This document shows, piece after piece, positions 10,346 through 22,248 of a DNA stretch of 64,000 nucleotides. Source of the DNA: Nautilus pompilius (taxonomy: Eukaryota; Mollusca; Cephalopoda; Nautilida; Nautilidae). The stretch covers positions 273,223 to 337,222 of the forward strand of contig JACATO010001015.1 in the NCBI GenBank assembly GCA_018389105.1, given 5' to 3'. A program made the translations under genes and the position numbers. Each line of letters starts with the position of its first letter. Within the stretch, counting starts at the first letter, position 1. Under the pieces are notes generated by a model that saw only the letters and a list, made by a program, of their open reading frames with translations, was not told where the DNA came from and searched no databases.

Positions 10346-13300
10346 GCTATGTTTTGATTGGTTCATTGTTCCAAAAATAAAATGCTCTTTATATGTTGGG
10401 TAAAGTCAATACTCTCACTTTATTAGCTAGACTGCATAATCAAAAGAACTGAAGATACTTTCTTATGCAATGAATGAAGTTGATATAAAATGGATTTTGG
10501 GATGTTTCAAGACAATAAGGAAATTTTTTAACATAGATTATTGAATCCTTCATCAGATGATCCTTTAGTAATTTAGAATCATTGCAGTGCAACTCTAATT
10601 ATTGTAAGAAGTTATCTACCATCTTTGGTTTTAAAAAATGTTCTATTTTTTAACACTATAATCTTATGTTGTCTGAAAGGCCAAAGCTAAATAACTGAGT
10701 GGAACTAAAAATGTACCTATCTACATTTGCATTGAACCATTTAAGCCAAATTTATGACATGTTGAAAGTGAAAATTATTGCTTCAGTCATCTTGGTTAAA
10801 AATATTTTTTGTTTAGAGAAATTACTTAATATTTTTAGTGTTAATTAATGCTTGTTTTCTATTAGTTTTGATTGTCCAAACTATTTTGACAGTCATACAA
10901 TACTATAAATCACCTCTTCACTGAAATTTTTAATTTATATAGTGTGTATTGCTTTATAAAATATAACTGAAAAGATGAGCTAAAATATTCTTTTTTAAAT
11001 ATTTTTCTAATTAAAAAAGAATTTTCTAAATTGAGATGTTGAAATTGGCTGCTTAGTGCTTTTACAATTTTTGATTGCTGAAACTGGAGCTATTATTTTA
11101 ACTATATTTAAAACTTAAAATCTACTTTCACAGAAATAGTTTTAAAATAAAAAAGTAAAATAAAGATAATATAAATGAATAAAATTAAGAAAAGAGGAAA
11201 ATTGAGGAAAACTAATTTGTTTCAAATGAATGCATGTACCATGATCAGAAGTATGACAACATAGAAAAAAAATTACATAAATCATCTGATTCTAGTGTCT
11301 TTCACTGTGAATATGAAAAAGTGTACCTAAAGAATGTATATTAATTTGTGTATGCCTAAGTTATTTCCATTAACAAAGGGAATTGGGTTTGCTTACCAAT
11401 TCCTAATGTTTGTAATTTTGAATTATATGATTAAACAATGGTGATACATTTCTCTCTTTTCCAGAGAAATGACACTTGTATTATTCATGCACAACTACTG
11501 TAGGTACTTAATAAGAAAAATCTTACTGCTCACATTTATTTAAATCTACCACATGAGATGGCTTTGAGAAATGGACAGTCATTAAATATAAAGATTTTAA
11601 GAACTTTTTAGAACACTAATATATAAAATATTTAATTTGCATACAATTCAAAAGCATTTGGTGTACTGCCAAAATAATTAGATTTTTTTTTTTTGGTTTG
11701 TCTTTTGGTGATTGATTTAAAAAATAAATTAAAGCAATAATACAAGATTAAAAACATCACTTAAACAAGGTTATTTTTCTCATGTATACCTTTTCTTGTC
11801 TATACATGCCAAATAATAGTTTTTCTTTTTTGAAACTTCGGTAGTTTTCACTTTTATCACTGTTTCATGAGTTCCTGTGCATTGGTATTTTTTAGTTTTC
11901 TGGTTTCCATTACATCATTGTTTCTTGTATCAATGAGTATCACTTTAGCTTTACTTTCCTCTCCTGAAAGGTACCCAGATGCATTTCTGATTGTTGATCT
12001 GGACAAATTCAGTAATTACACCAATTATTTGGTGATATTGATGTATTTTTGTGCATTGAAATGTCTTCATGGTTGGTACTTTTGTCACTTAAGACATTCT
12101 GTTCTGCCTGAACAAGCTCATTTGTTTGTCAGTCAGACATGTTCTAGTGCATTCCAACATAATTTCAGATTTACTGGCTCATTCACCTGTCAAATGAGTA
12201 TATCTTTTCTCTTATGTCAGATTTGTGATTGGTCATATATGCTGGAATCTAATTGAATGTGTATCCTGGTTAAGCCAACTTTTTTAAAAACTCTTTGCTT
12301 TTTATGTTCTCTCACGTGCTACAATAGATTCAACTATTTTATTTTTGGGTTTTCTTGATCAGCATTAGATCATGATCCTCTTTTTTTATGGCTTTGCCTT
12401 AGCTCATTTGCTATGTCTTTCTTACAAGAAAAATACATTAAAAGGTAGACATAGAAAGGCAGGAAGCTTTTGAAACAGCCATTTGCTTAAAAAATGAAAA
12501 TCAAGTTGTTTTTAAAATATTTATGAAATCTGTGTCAACTGCCTAAATTGATAGAATTTTCCAGGTAGACATTACAAAATTACTGAAAAAATTTTTTAAA
12601 TATCTAATTGGGAGTACTTTTTTTATTGTGCACTTCCCCTGCTAATTTGTCATGCTAATGATATCAAATAGTGCTTATCTAAATTTATGTTCTTTATCAT
12701 TGAGGGGTTCACTATTTTTTCTGATGTCACCTTGAAAATGTCTCTAGGCTAAACTATGTAACCAAAGCCTTTTTAATTTTTTTCATAACCATGTATACAT
12801 TGATGCTATTCGTATTGTATAATATGCCTTCACTTCTGCTCTCCATGACAGAAAGCAGAAAATCTTCCTAGATTGGTGTGTCAACCATTTTTTTTTTAAC
12901 TGCATCCATACCACCTGTTCCATTGGTAAGATTCTGTAAAAGAAAATGTGTTTTGCCACTCTCTTCAAGTAGCAACAATACATTTCTTTTTACATTTCTT
13001 TTCTAATACCAGTGGCCTTCTGCATTTCTTTGATTATACTATTGTTGGTTTTTATAAATTGATTAAAGAAAAGAGCACCTATTCTTACATAGGCTAATTT
13101 TTATATAAGCCTTTCTACCCTATCAAGATATCAAGAGCTTCAGATACTTGCTTTAGAAATATAAGTTTTTAAGAAAAGTTACTTGCTGTTTGTTTGTCTT
13201 TTTAATAGAGTTTCTTATCTTTAAGTTGGTCTGTTAATATTTCAGTTTGTTAGTTCAGATCTTTTTTTTAATACATTAGGATTAACAGTTATAAGTGCTT

Positions 13301-13722
13301 GCTTACTTGCTTCTTATATCAGAATCGCATCACAAAGAAAAATATTGGAAATCAGGCTTGCTTACATTCACAGAAACAAAAAAGGGTAAATTTAATTATG
13401 GGAACAGGGACGGTATGCAGGGATATGTGGCTTCTGTGTTTTCTAAAATATTTTTCTTTCATGTCTTTATAAAATCAACAATTTATAGCACACACTCACT
13501 TGTGATTGTATCTTTTTTAATCTGCTGCATGATTGGACTGTTTTAATTAGATTATATAAAATTAAATTGGATGATGGGAATTTATATTTGTGAATAGTTA
13601 GTTATCTGAGGTGACCCCATACTGACATGCACTTATATCAAATATGATTGGGCTACCAAAACCAATTTTTTAAATAATGCAGATGTAGAAAAAAATTTTT
13701 TAATCTGCTAGTTTGTCTTTTT

Positions 13723-13752
13723 TTATTTATTTATTTATTTATTTATTTATTT
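13723..13752. repeat. (TTTA)n microsatellite
   Basis: A short perfect tetranucleotide run inside the intron, roughly seven units. Confidence 0.9.
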
Positions 13753-14739
13753 TACAATGCTTATGTTTGGTTGTATTTGTACCTCAAATAGTTTAAATGA
13801 GAAATCTATTAAATGCTATCTTTTCCAATGAAATATTTAAAGTAAAGTAGGAAATGTGCAAGATTTTTTATTTAAATTTATATTTAAAGAAGTCTCCCAC
13901 CCAACAACTTTTCTTTTGGAAAATTTTTCATTTTAACATTTTGTTCAGATATTTGTGCAAAAAATTCGCTATACCTAGTTCTTGGAAATTATAATCAGTA
14001 GTATTTAAGATTAATTTTACCAATTTTTGGTCATGCTTGCATTATTAGGAAAATGATAAACTATGTATATATTAAATTCTTAAAATCATACCAAATTTTA
14101 TATTAAAAAGAATTGTGCAAGGTGTCAGTCAGACACATGGTTGGATATTTGTCTACATTGTATTGTATTTTCTTTTTAAATGTGGTTTTATCAATATAAT
14201 TTCTGTGCCTACAGATGAAGCAATGACCAAGATTCAAATATGAGTTCCAATCTCACCCACATTAAAAAGAATGTTTAGTTATTGGCATAGTACTACCACA
14301 ATTCTTAACTTACATAAAGCTACCTTTCCAAAGCATTCTCTAACATTAATTTTATTAAATTATACAATTACATCACAAATATTTTTGTGTATTTTTCACT
14401 TTAATAATAAAGACAATATAGATATTCTGTCTACTTTAGTTTAAAATATGTCCCCACTCTTCATATGAAGAATAGCTTTTTTTTTTTTTTTTACAACTTC
14501 AAATGCCAATATTAAATCATCAAACACTTGTGATGTGTTAATTTTTTCTGACTTGCGTGATTTGCATCATTAAGAGAACTAGCTTGCTAACATCTGAATT
14601 TTGTACAGGTGCAATGCTTCAATTAATCTGCCATAAAATTTTCATTAGTGTAATAAAATAATTTTGATTTAATAATAAAGTTTTGAGAAATGATGTTTTT
14701 AAACAGATGTCTCTTCAATAATGTTTTATTTATTGAATG

Positions 14740-15260
14740 ACTGGCTTCTAACTCAAGATTGCTTAGATAACCAGCACCACACAGTTATGTCTGTTTTATA
14801 TGACATAAGATGTTTGTGAATTGTTTGAGCACTGACTGATAGTGGACAAGAGCTTTCACAAAGTATCAAAACCATCTGTGGACATTAATTAAATTGGATC
14901 AAGTAACCCAAGGTGTGATGCTAGCTGACAGATAATTATAAAGGTGCTGCCAGGTTGCCATGGAAATAACACTTGTCAAGAAAGATATGATATTCATGGA
15001 TTTATTTTATCTTTGTCTGAAAATGTATCATGCATTTTTTGCATGAAAATTGGTCATTTTTATCAGTAACCTGATCTGATGACTGCAATATGTTCTCAGA
15101 ATCTTTCAAGCTACATGCATTGTTGCTGAGTATTACAGAAATTCAAAAGTAATTTAAATTTCCGGCTGATATTTAAAAACACGTATTTTGGAGAAGTTAG
15201 CACAGCAACTACTAGCTGCAGGTGAATCTTTAATGTGAGGCAACATACTTGCTATATTCT
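14740..15260. promoter_or_regulatory. Candidate conserved non-coding element (intronic)
   Basis: About 520 bp of complex non-coding sequence contrasts with the flanking AT-rich DNA. It contains TTAATTAAATTGGATCAAG, TGACAGATAATTA and a CCATGG core near 14956-14964. It has no open reading frame, no terminal repeats and no transposon motif. A regulatory role is inferred from complexity and position in the PEA3 intron. Confidence 0.35.
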
Positions 15261-15809
15261 GTAATTATTTTGTCCACAGTGCAGTAAAACATTAGTCATT
15301 CATGGATTCAACTTTCTAGTAACTTTACATTGTCTGAAGAATTTCTATTAGCAGTAATACTCTTGATTCATTTATAATCAGTTTTTTCAAATGGATTGTG
15401 TTTCAAAGTGGAAGTATATTCATTATTATTGAAATCTTACTGATTGCAATTTTAGAATGGATAATAGTAAAATAATGTGTATATAGGAAAAAAGAATCCA
15501 GTAGTTTGGCAAACTCATTGAAAAGCCAAAAATGGTATAACATTATAATGGAAAAAACAAATAGTCAGACTGATCATGCCTAAAATCCTATCAACTGTAA
15601 AATAAAAACAAGACCAATTCTACAGTATAATATAAAGCTTTGACGTTTTCACTACTTTATAATAAATATATAAATAGTTCAGAAAGGATACAAGTGTTTC
15701 ATTCTAATAAATGGTATGAAGAATGCCTTAAATTATTAAAATTAATTACTTTGCATATTGTCATTTTTCAGATGGCTTAGATTGAAATTTATTAAATTTT
15801 GAGGTTTAA

Positions 15810-15811
<2 letters not shown>

Positions 15812-15846
<35 letters not shown>
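15812..15846. repeat. Poly-T tract (35 T)
   Basis: An uninterrupted run of T immediately upstream of the fold-back mariner. It could be the poly-A tail of an old minus-strand retroposon, but I see no retroposon body next to it. Confidence 0.9.
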
Positions 15847-15850
<4 letters not shown>

Positions 15851-16044
15851 CAGCTGAATGAACTTATTCTATCATTCAACATATGAGGTCTGTCCAAAAA
15901 GAAACCAAACTTTTAAAACCGTGTGCCTCCCAGCCGGTGCAGCATGCTCACAACTGCAGTGTTGTGTATCAGTGACCTTGACCTTCAGTCTAATAATAGC
16001 CACATCATACCACATCAGTTAGTCATCAATCTATACGCGCTAGA

Positions 16045-16960
16045 GTGAACGTATGTTTAGTGCACTTGATGATTTGTTGCAAGTTGAACAATGAAGGATC
16101 TGGAAGAGCAATGTGTTTGTGTGAAATTCTGTTTCAAATTGGGAAAAACTTTTATGGAGACTTTTCTAATGTTGCAACAGGCCTATGCGGAGGAATATTT
16201 GAGCCATACGCACGCAATGTCATGAGTAGTACCAGTGTTTAAAATAGAGAACATCCACCTAAGACTATCCCAAATCTACACAAACCTTCCATGACAATGG
16301 ACGACGATCACATTGAGAAAGTGTGATCTGTGGAAATTGTCATCTGACTGTCCATGAAGTTTCTGAAGAAGTAGGCATCTGTAAAAGTTTGTGCCACATG
16401 ATTTTAAAAGAAAAATTGAACATGCATTGTGTGGTTGCAAAATTGGTGCCATGTCTGCTGACAGATGAACAAAAAGAGAACCAAGTCACAGTCAGTCAGC
16501 TCTTTGATCGTTCGAATACTGATGAAAGCTTTTTGAAAAGTGTCATAACATGATGAAACGTGGGTGTACGGCTATGATGTTGAAACAAAAAAACAGTCTT
16601 CACAGTGGGTTGGATCATTGTCGCTGCAACCAAAAAAAACGTGTCAGTCACTCAAATGTGAAGATTATATTGATCATCTTTTTTTATTGGAAGGGCTTTG
16701 TTCATCATGAGTTTGTTCCACATGGTCAGACAATCGATAAAGAGTTTTACTTGGATGTCCTGAGGTGGTTGAGAGAAGCAGTGCAAAGGAGGAGGCCTGA
16801 GGCATGGAAAAACAAAATCTGGATGCTGCACCATGACAACGCACCTGCTGATGCATCACTCATCCATGACTTTTTGACAAAGCACGAGATGACTCTCATC
16901 CCCCAGCCACACTACATTCCGGATTTGCTTTTCAGAAAGCTTTCATCAACATTTGAATGA
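16045..16960 (+). pseudogene. Broken mariner transposase, left arm and centre of the fold-back element
   Basis: Mariner transposases bind terminal repeats through an N-terminal double helix-turn-helix and cut with a DDD triad. Here the N-terminal half is spread over several frames: a helix-turn-helix block with EEVGICKS near 16360, then NMHCVVAKL and LLTDEQKEN near 16420-16480. The catalytic half (16550-16960) is open for about 135 codons, with DETWVYGYD, FVHHEFVPHGQT, HHDNAPAD and YIPDL. After PDL the normal C-terminus is missing and replaced by inverted N-terminal sequence. Defects include at least two frameshifts and a stop between EKVX and the helix-turn-helix region. Confidence 0.85.
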
Positions 16961-17404
16961 TCAAAGAGCTCCTGACTGACTGACTCTTCTCTTTTTGTTC
17001 ATCTGTCAGCAGACACGGCACAAATTTTGCGGCTACACAATGCATGTTCAGTTTTTCTTTTAAAATCATGTGGCATGAACTTTTACAGATGCCTACTTCT
17101 TCAGAAACTTCATGGACAGCCAGGCAAAGATTTCCACCGATCACAGCATGCACTTTCTCAATGTGACCATCGTCCGTTGTCGTGGAACATCGCCCAGATT
17201 TGGGATTGTGTTGGATGTTCTTCTCGATATGAAATGCTGGTACCACTCATGACATTGTGTACGGTTCAAGCAATCCCCCCCCCCCCACAGCCCTGTTGCA
17301 ACATTAGAAAAGTCTGTGAAAGTTTTTTCCAATTTGAAACAGAATTTCACACAAACACATTGCTCTTCAAGATCCTGCGACAAATCGCCAAGTGCACTAA
17401 ACAT
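16929..17404 (-). pseudogene. Inverted mariner N-terminal fragment, right arm of the fold-back element
   Basis: Read on the minus strand, this repeats the N-terminal half of the left copy. It begins with EEQCVCVKFCFKLEKTF near 17380, then CHEWYQHFI near 17250, EEVGICKSSCHM near 17085 and LLTDEQKEK near 17005. It ends at the join near 16929. It has fewer disruptions than the left arm and differs from it by scattered substitutions. The catalytic half is absent. It either arose by an aberrant transposition event or by insertion of one copy into another followed by deletion. Confidence 0.85.
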
Positions 17405-17572
17405 ATGTTCACTCTAGCGATTGTAGCTTGATGACTGACTGATGTGGCATGATGCGGCTATTATTAGACTGAAGGTCAAGGTCACCAATACACAGCACTG
17501 CAGTTGCAAGCATGTGCTGGCTGGTTGGTGCACTGTTTTAAAAAAGTTCGGTTTCTTTTTGGACAGACCTTG

Positions 17573-20500
17573 TATAAATTTTTTAATTGCTTTACCTAGT
17601 GAAATTGTTGCGGTTGGAAATTTAATTCTTTTAAATACTTGGCATATGCACATTTCTAATGCAGGGCTCTGTTAGTTGTAATGTTCTCGCTTCCCTGCCC
17701 TATTTTATGCCTTTACTTAGCTGATCAGAAACATTGCTAATTAAGGTAGCAACATTTAGACACTAAAGAAAATTACTTTTGTGCACTGTTTATTTTTATG
17801 ACTCAGTCTACAAATCTGCTGTATCTGATGATAAACATTTCATCACAAACACCTATGCTGTAATAATATCTAAAATCTATTTTATAATGTATAGCCTATG
17901 TTTTATCTTAATTTTATCCTAAGTAATTGAAATTTGAGTAGAGGGACAAAATATGGTTTTTAATATTCTTACATCTAAATCCAAATTTCCTAAAGCAATC
18001 AAAGGCTCATTGGCAACTGAATTATAACTATACTGTAGTTACAATATAGTAGAAACACCGTTAATTTGTACATTTTAGCTCATTCACAATGCAAATCAGC
18101 CATTTGCTAATGTTTTAAATAAATTGCATTTTACTTGCTATTTTCAATCTTGATTACCTACTATCTTGCATAGACTTAGTGCAATTATTACACTCATTTG
18201 CTTCAATTTTCTAATAAGCATGTTTAGACTTCAAAACATTTTGGACATTTCACTTGTGGGTATCCACTGGGTGGGGACACTTTTTTTTTTTTTTTCTCTT
18301 TACATTTGTTTTTCAAAATCAGTTGATGAATATCAAACCAGCCCAATTTTAGCCATCTGTAGTGAATAAACTGGATGTTTCATCATTTCGAGCAGAATAT
18401 GTGGAATCATTTTTTAACTTTTGGTATAGTTAAATGAAACTCTTCCAGATATACAGTGTCAATTCCAGTTCTTTGAAATTGTTTAGTACTTCCTCTGAAA
18501 TTGATTTGCATGTTTTTAATTTTAATTCTGGATGTTATGGCAATGCCTAGACAAAAAACAGACTAAACATTCATTGTGTGTGAAAAAAGAATAAACAAAA
18601 GTTTCCCAAATACAAACTATTTTATTAATTTCTAGATTTCTCAGTTGATTCTCAGCATTACTATTACTCACAATGATCATGTCATGAAATATTTGCTAAA
18701 CTGCATTTGGCACTTTTTTCAGCATTTTTGATTTTGGCACATGCAAATTCCCATATATTTAATTACAATTTATGGTAATGATTGATTTAGATAAATTGTT
18801 TACTTTTATTTGAAGATACTGTAAACTTAAAATAAATTTTGTAAAATTCTTTGAATTATAAAATATTTAAAAAAAATATCTTTAAGAATCTTGATTTAAT
18901 TAAGTTCCAAAGATTCTGTTTCTTAATTCTTTCATTTATTTGACATTTAAATATACTAGTCTTCTGCAGTTGATTAGGTTCAATTTTAGTTCATATGAAA
19001 AGATTTATTCTTTCAAAGAAAATGGCTTTTTCCACTCAAGGACAAGACAAATAATTTTTCCTTTACAACTTTAATAAAGTCATTAAAAATTCTAAATATT
19101 TTTATACTTAAAAAAAAATAAATAATAATATAACTTGTATATTTAGCTGTTAGTAAAGTCTGACCCAAAGAAACATCATGCTAGCAATCAGGCTTAATCT
19201 GTAGCTACCTTGTATTTTTACTAAATAAAAGTGGAGTATTTTATATATAAGATGAATCTAAAAGTTGTAATAATATAATTAAACAGTTTGAGTATATAAT
19301 ATGAAATTACAATAAGAAATATTTCAATGATGTTTGCTAAGTGTCAATGATAATTTGCATATAATAGGCAGCCATTGAAATATGGTAAGAACAGTTGATA
19401 TACTTTGCAATTATGATGTTCTAAAATAATACTTAGCTTGCATGTAAACCTTGCACCAGCAACTGATGTACATCAGTCATCCAAAATTGATTCAGTCACA
19501 CAGAGGTGATGTTGGTATGTGAAATATTTTGTGGCACAGAATTTTTATAAGCTTAGTATTTGATTGGCATGTCCAAGTAAAGCAAGGAGCCATATTCAGT
19601 ATCAGGAGTGTAGCAAGTCTGCTTACACCTTCAGAAGGTGCATTGGAATTAAAGCAGGAGGGTCAGCAATAGGATTATTATGATTGGGCCTAATTGGTAT
19701 GGTATATTTCTTCAGTAAAACCTAGAGTATTACTGTCTAGCAAAACAACAAATAAAAATGAAGCTGTAATACTAGTATATACTCATGAAGAACATCTGTA
19801 CATACCTTCTTAGCTGCCTCAACTATTAGTTTGACTGGAGTGGGCATGAAATCACATGCAGGATTGGCAATCAATACTTTTTTGCACCTGAGCCAAGGTT
19901 TAGTTTGCTAATTCATAATGATCTAAAGATGGGTTAGCATGGTTTGATCAGCTCAGTCTAGACCTGAATGTTATGTATAGAATGGGATTTGTGTCACCTT
20001 AAAGCAGCAACATGCCTAACTATCGATCCTCCAAGTCTTTAAGTCTTTGAAGATCATCTTCAGTGGGATTGGGACTGGTTGGACCAGTGTTCTTTATAGT
20101 CACTTATAGAACTATACAAGCTAGTACCCAGCCATCATTAGTGCTAGAGATATTCATGAATACTTTTTCATGTTATTGCCATGAATAATATGGTGATCAG
20201 CTGCCTCAGATTATCTGTAATTTTACCAGAAAATAATGATGTTGGTTCTGTGTTGATATTCTCTTGTTCTCAAAACTAGTCTTAAATTTTGAGTATATAG
20301 ACACTGAACAAAATAATATAGGGATATTTTGTACCAGGCCTTTTTTGTGTCATTGTTTATTATGATCTTGGCCATTGTTGAGTCATATCCTTCAAATCCT
20401 GGTCAACCAAAAACTTGAGTTATGTAACAATTACATTGTTTCAATTCTTGTGTATGGCTCTCTGCTTCATGGGAGTATAGAAGTCATACCACTGTTGCAT

Positions 20501-20689
20501 AACAAAGGTCAGATTGGTATAATACCTGTCACAAATGTTTAATTAATGAAATTATCAAACATTGAGAGTATGGCACTTCATCAATTTAGTTAAGAACAGT
20601 GATACCTAGTAGTAGATTTTCAGTTCATAAAAAACCTGACAGAAGGCACTACAGCATTCAGACTGTACAATAAGCAGCTGCATTGCCAA
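17573..20689 (+). other. Intron segment between mariner and Tc1 relics
   Basis: AT-rich intronic DNA without exons. A complex block at about 19440-20040 is annotated separately. Nothing else recognisable is present. Confidence 0.55.
19440..20040. promoter_or_regulatory. Candidate conserved non-coding element with perfect 16-bp palindrome
   Basis: About 600 bp of complex non-coding sequence lies in the intron. It includes the perfect palindrome ACTGATGTACATCAGT at 19462-19477 and an imperfect dyad, CACCTTCAGAAGGTG, at 19626-19640. It also has ATTATTATGATTGGGCCTAA near 19674 and several CAAG/CTTG motifs. No open frame or transposon hallmark is present. A regulatory function is inferred. Confidence 0.35.
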
Positions 20690-21330
20690 CCTATGTTCTA
20701 GATGTCCAGTATTTTATGCAACCAACACATTTAAATTGAAGTGGACTGTGACTTACTTCAGCTGTACTTTGTCAGATAGAGCCAGGTTGTTTTTTGTTGA
20801 TGATGGTAAATCAACCTTCACCTTAGTTTTGCAAAACATGTAAATGATGAGCAGCAAAGCAACATTATGTTGACAGAAATTGTTAGAGGGTTCTTTTTTG
20901 CTTTTTTTGGTGGGATATTCTAGTCATTGGTGCTGTATTATATGACCATGAAAGAGAACTGATTCTTGGAACTGTTGTTGCATTTTGGTGCTATCTGGAT
21001 GAGGTTATTGGGTTTGTTAGACTATTTGTATAGCACTATGATGATCAGTTATCCTTCATGGAAGATAATGCAAAGTATTATCATATAAGAATGGTTGTAA
21101 ACCACCTAGGGTTAAATATTCAACATTTTTCACAGTCTGTTTGCTTTCCGAATTTTTATTCCATAGAACCTGTCTGGGATGAGTTCTCTAGGTGCATTGT
21201 CCAAATGATCATATGCTTTGGGGACTATTCTAGAACTATGCCAAGTCTTTACAACAAAAGAGTAGGCTACATGGCCACAATATTGCATCACATGTCTGGT
21301 GAATATTGCAATGCAGGTGCAATGCTGTAG
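20690..21330 (+). mobile_element. Decayed Tc1-like transposase relic (second, intronic)
   Basis: Conceptual translation over stops gives a Tc1-type order. A segment ending FVDDGKSTFTLVL near 20790 resembles the first catalytic Asp block. A weak middle block follows, then MEDNAKYYHIRMVVNHL near 21058 (second Asp motif) and PNFYSIEPVWDEFSRCI near 21150 (equivalent of the third catalytic Glu region). The rest reads into a C-terminal ATILHHM segment. Short direct repeats (TGAACAAAATAA-like) lie near 20305 and 21400, but they are direct rather than inverted, so the element ends are not established. Confidence 0.55.
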
Positions 21331-22248
21331 TGCAAGCCAGAGAGCCATTTATGCTATTAAAGGTCATCTACATTTAGTGACATCATAATGACCCTAGATA
21401 TTGAACAAAATAAACTGTCAAACAGTCAATTTTGAATTGTGTGTAAACATTTTAGCCTTATTAAGTCCATATGCTTAAATCTAAGCAAGATAGAGATACT
21501 GTTGAGATTATTTGACAAGTTTACAAGCTTAATTTTTCTCAGGATCAGATTGCTTACAAGAACATGCATTACCTGCCTCTTGGACTTTATACAATTTGTT
21601 TATATTTATAAAATTATCATTTTCCATTTTAGAGTATTTTATAACTCATTGCCTTTGATCTATAGCACAACATTCTGATAATGTTCTTATCACCATTATT
21701 TTACCTTCTGCTAATGTTGCCTTTGTTATAAGACTTGTATTTCAGTATTATCTATTTAAACTAGTTTATGCTGAAAAGGTATTTAAAGAAAAAAATATTC
21801 ATTTGTTAAATTTCATTTCATATGCTCTAATTCTGCAGTTGGATGGAACATGTGCCAAAATAAAGATCACAAAAAGTTTTGTGGCAAGCCTATTACTTCA
21901 GGTCTCAGTAATGGCCATCTTTTCTATAATTGGCCAAAAAGTTTTAATTAGTTTAATTTCCTTTTAGAATTAAATTACCAGAATATAAGATTGTAAGTAC
22001 CAACAGGATAAAAAATGTATCCAATCTAATCTTTAAACTGTCTTCTATTACTACATGGGTGGTTGGGTAAATCATTCCCTACTGATATATAATACATGAC
22101 TACTGAAAGAACATTTACTAATGTCTAATTCATAATATTTCTTGTAAATATTATATCTTATAGTTTTATATGATCTGTGATTACTCTCTCTCTATATATA
22201 TATATCTTAGTTGTTTACTATATATATATATATATATATATATACATA
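21331..22248 (+). other. Intron segment, with (TA)n repeat at 22190-22246
   Basis: No exon or transposon coding sequence is visible. It ends in a TA-rich dinucleotide repeat directly abutting the Tigger element, a likely insertion hot spot because pogo-type elements target TA. Confidence 0.55.
22190..22246. repeat. (TA)n microsatellite next to the Tigger element
   Basis: An interrupted TA dinucleotide tract at the left flank of the Tigger/pogo insertion. Confidence 0.9.

Larger units (their letters stand above)
8055..15883 (+). other. First part of the 21.9-kb PEA3 intron
   Basis: No host exon is needed here, because the exons on either side join in phase. It holds two complex blocks (about 9485-10345 and 14740-15260) annotated separately, a (TTTA)n tract at 13723-13752 and a poly-T run at 15812-15846. 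Open stretches at 11867-12256 (+) and 12783-12983 (-) show no recognisable family and are probably chance or very old transposon remains. Confidence 0.6.
15884..17572. mobile_element. Fold-back mariner element (two copies joined head-out)
   Basis: This 1.69-kb element is flanked by TA at 15882-15883 and 17573-17574. Its ends carry matching terminal inverted repeats (aggtctgtccaaaaagaaacc near 15886 and its complement ending near 17570). The left part is a mariner transposase on the + strand. It has the motif DETWVYGYD near 16550, HHDNAPAD near 16840 and a YIPDL third-Asp motif near 16915. At about 16929 the coding sequence stops abruptly and joins an inverted copy of the N-terminal half, running on the minus strand out to 17572. 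The arms (15884 to about 16545, and about 16929 to 17572) are near-identical in content, leaving an unpaired centre of about 385 bp. The left copy has frameshifts and stops, so no functional enzyme is expected. Confidence 0.88.

Noticed and set aside
11867..12983. Open frames on both strands resembling a degraded mobile element
   Set aside because: No catalytic motif, terminal repeat or known family was recognised in any frame; left unassigned.
20301..21405. Terminal inverted repeats for the intronic Tc1 relic
   Set aside because: The TGAACAAAATAA-like motifs at the two ends are in direct, not inverted, orientation, so they do not define the element.
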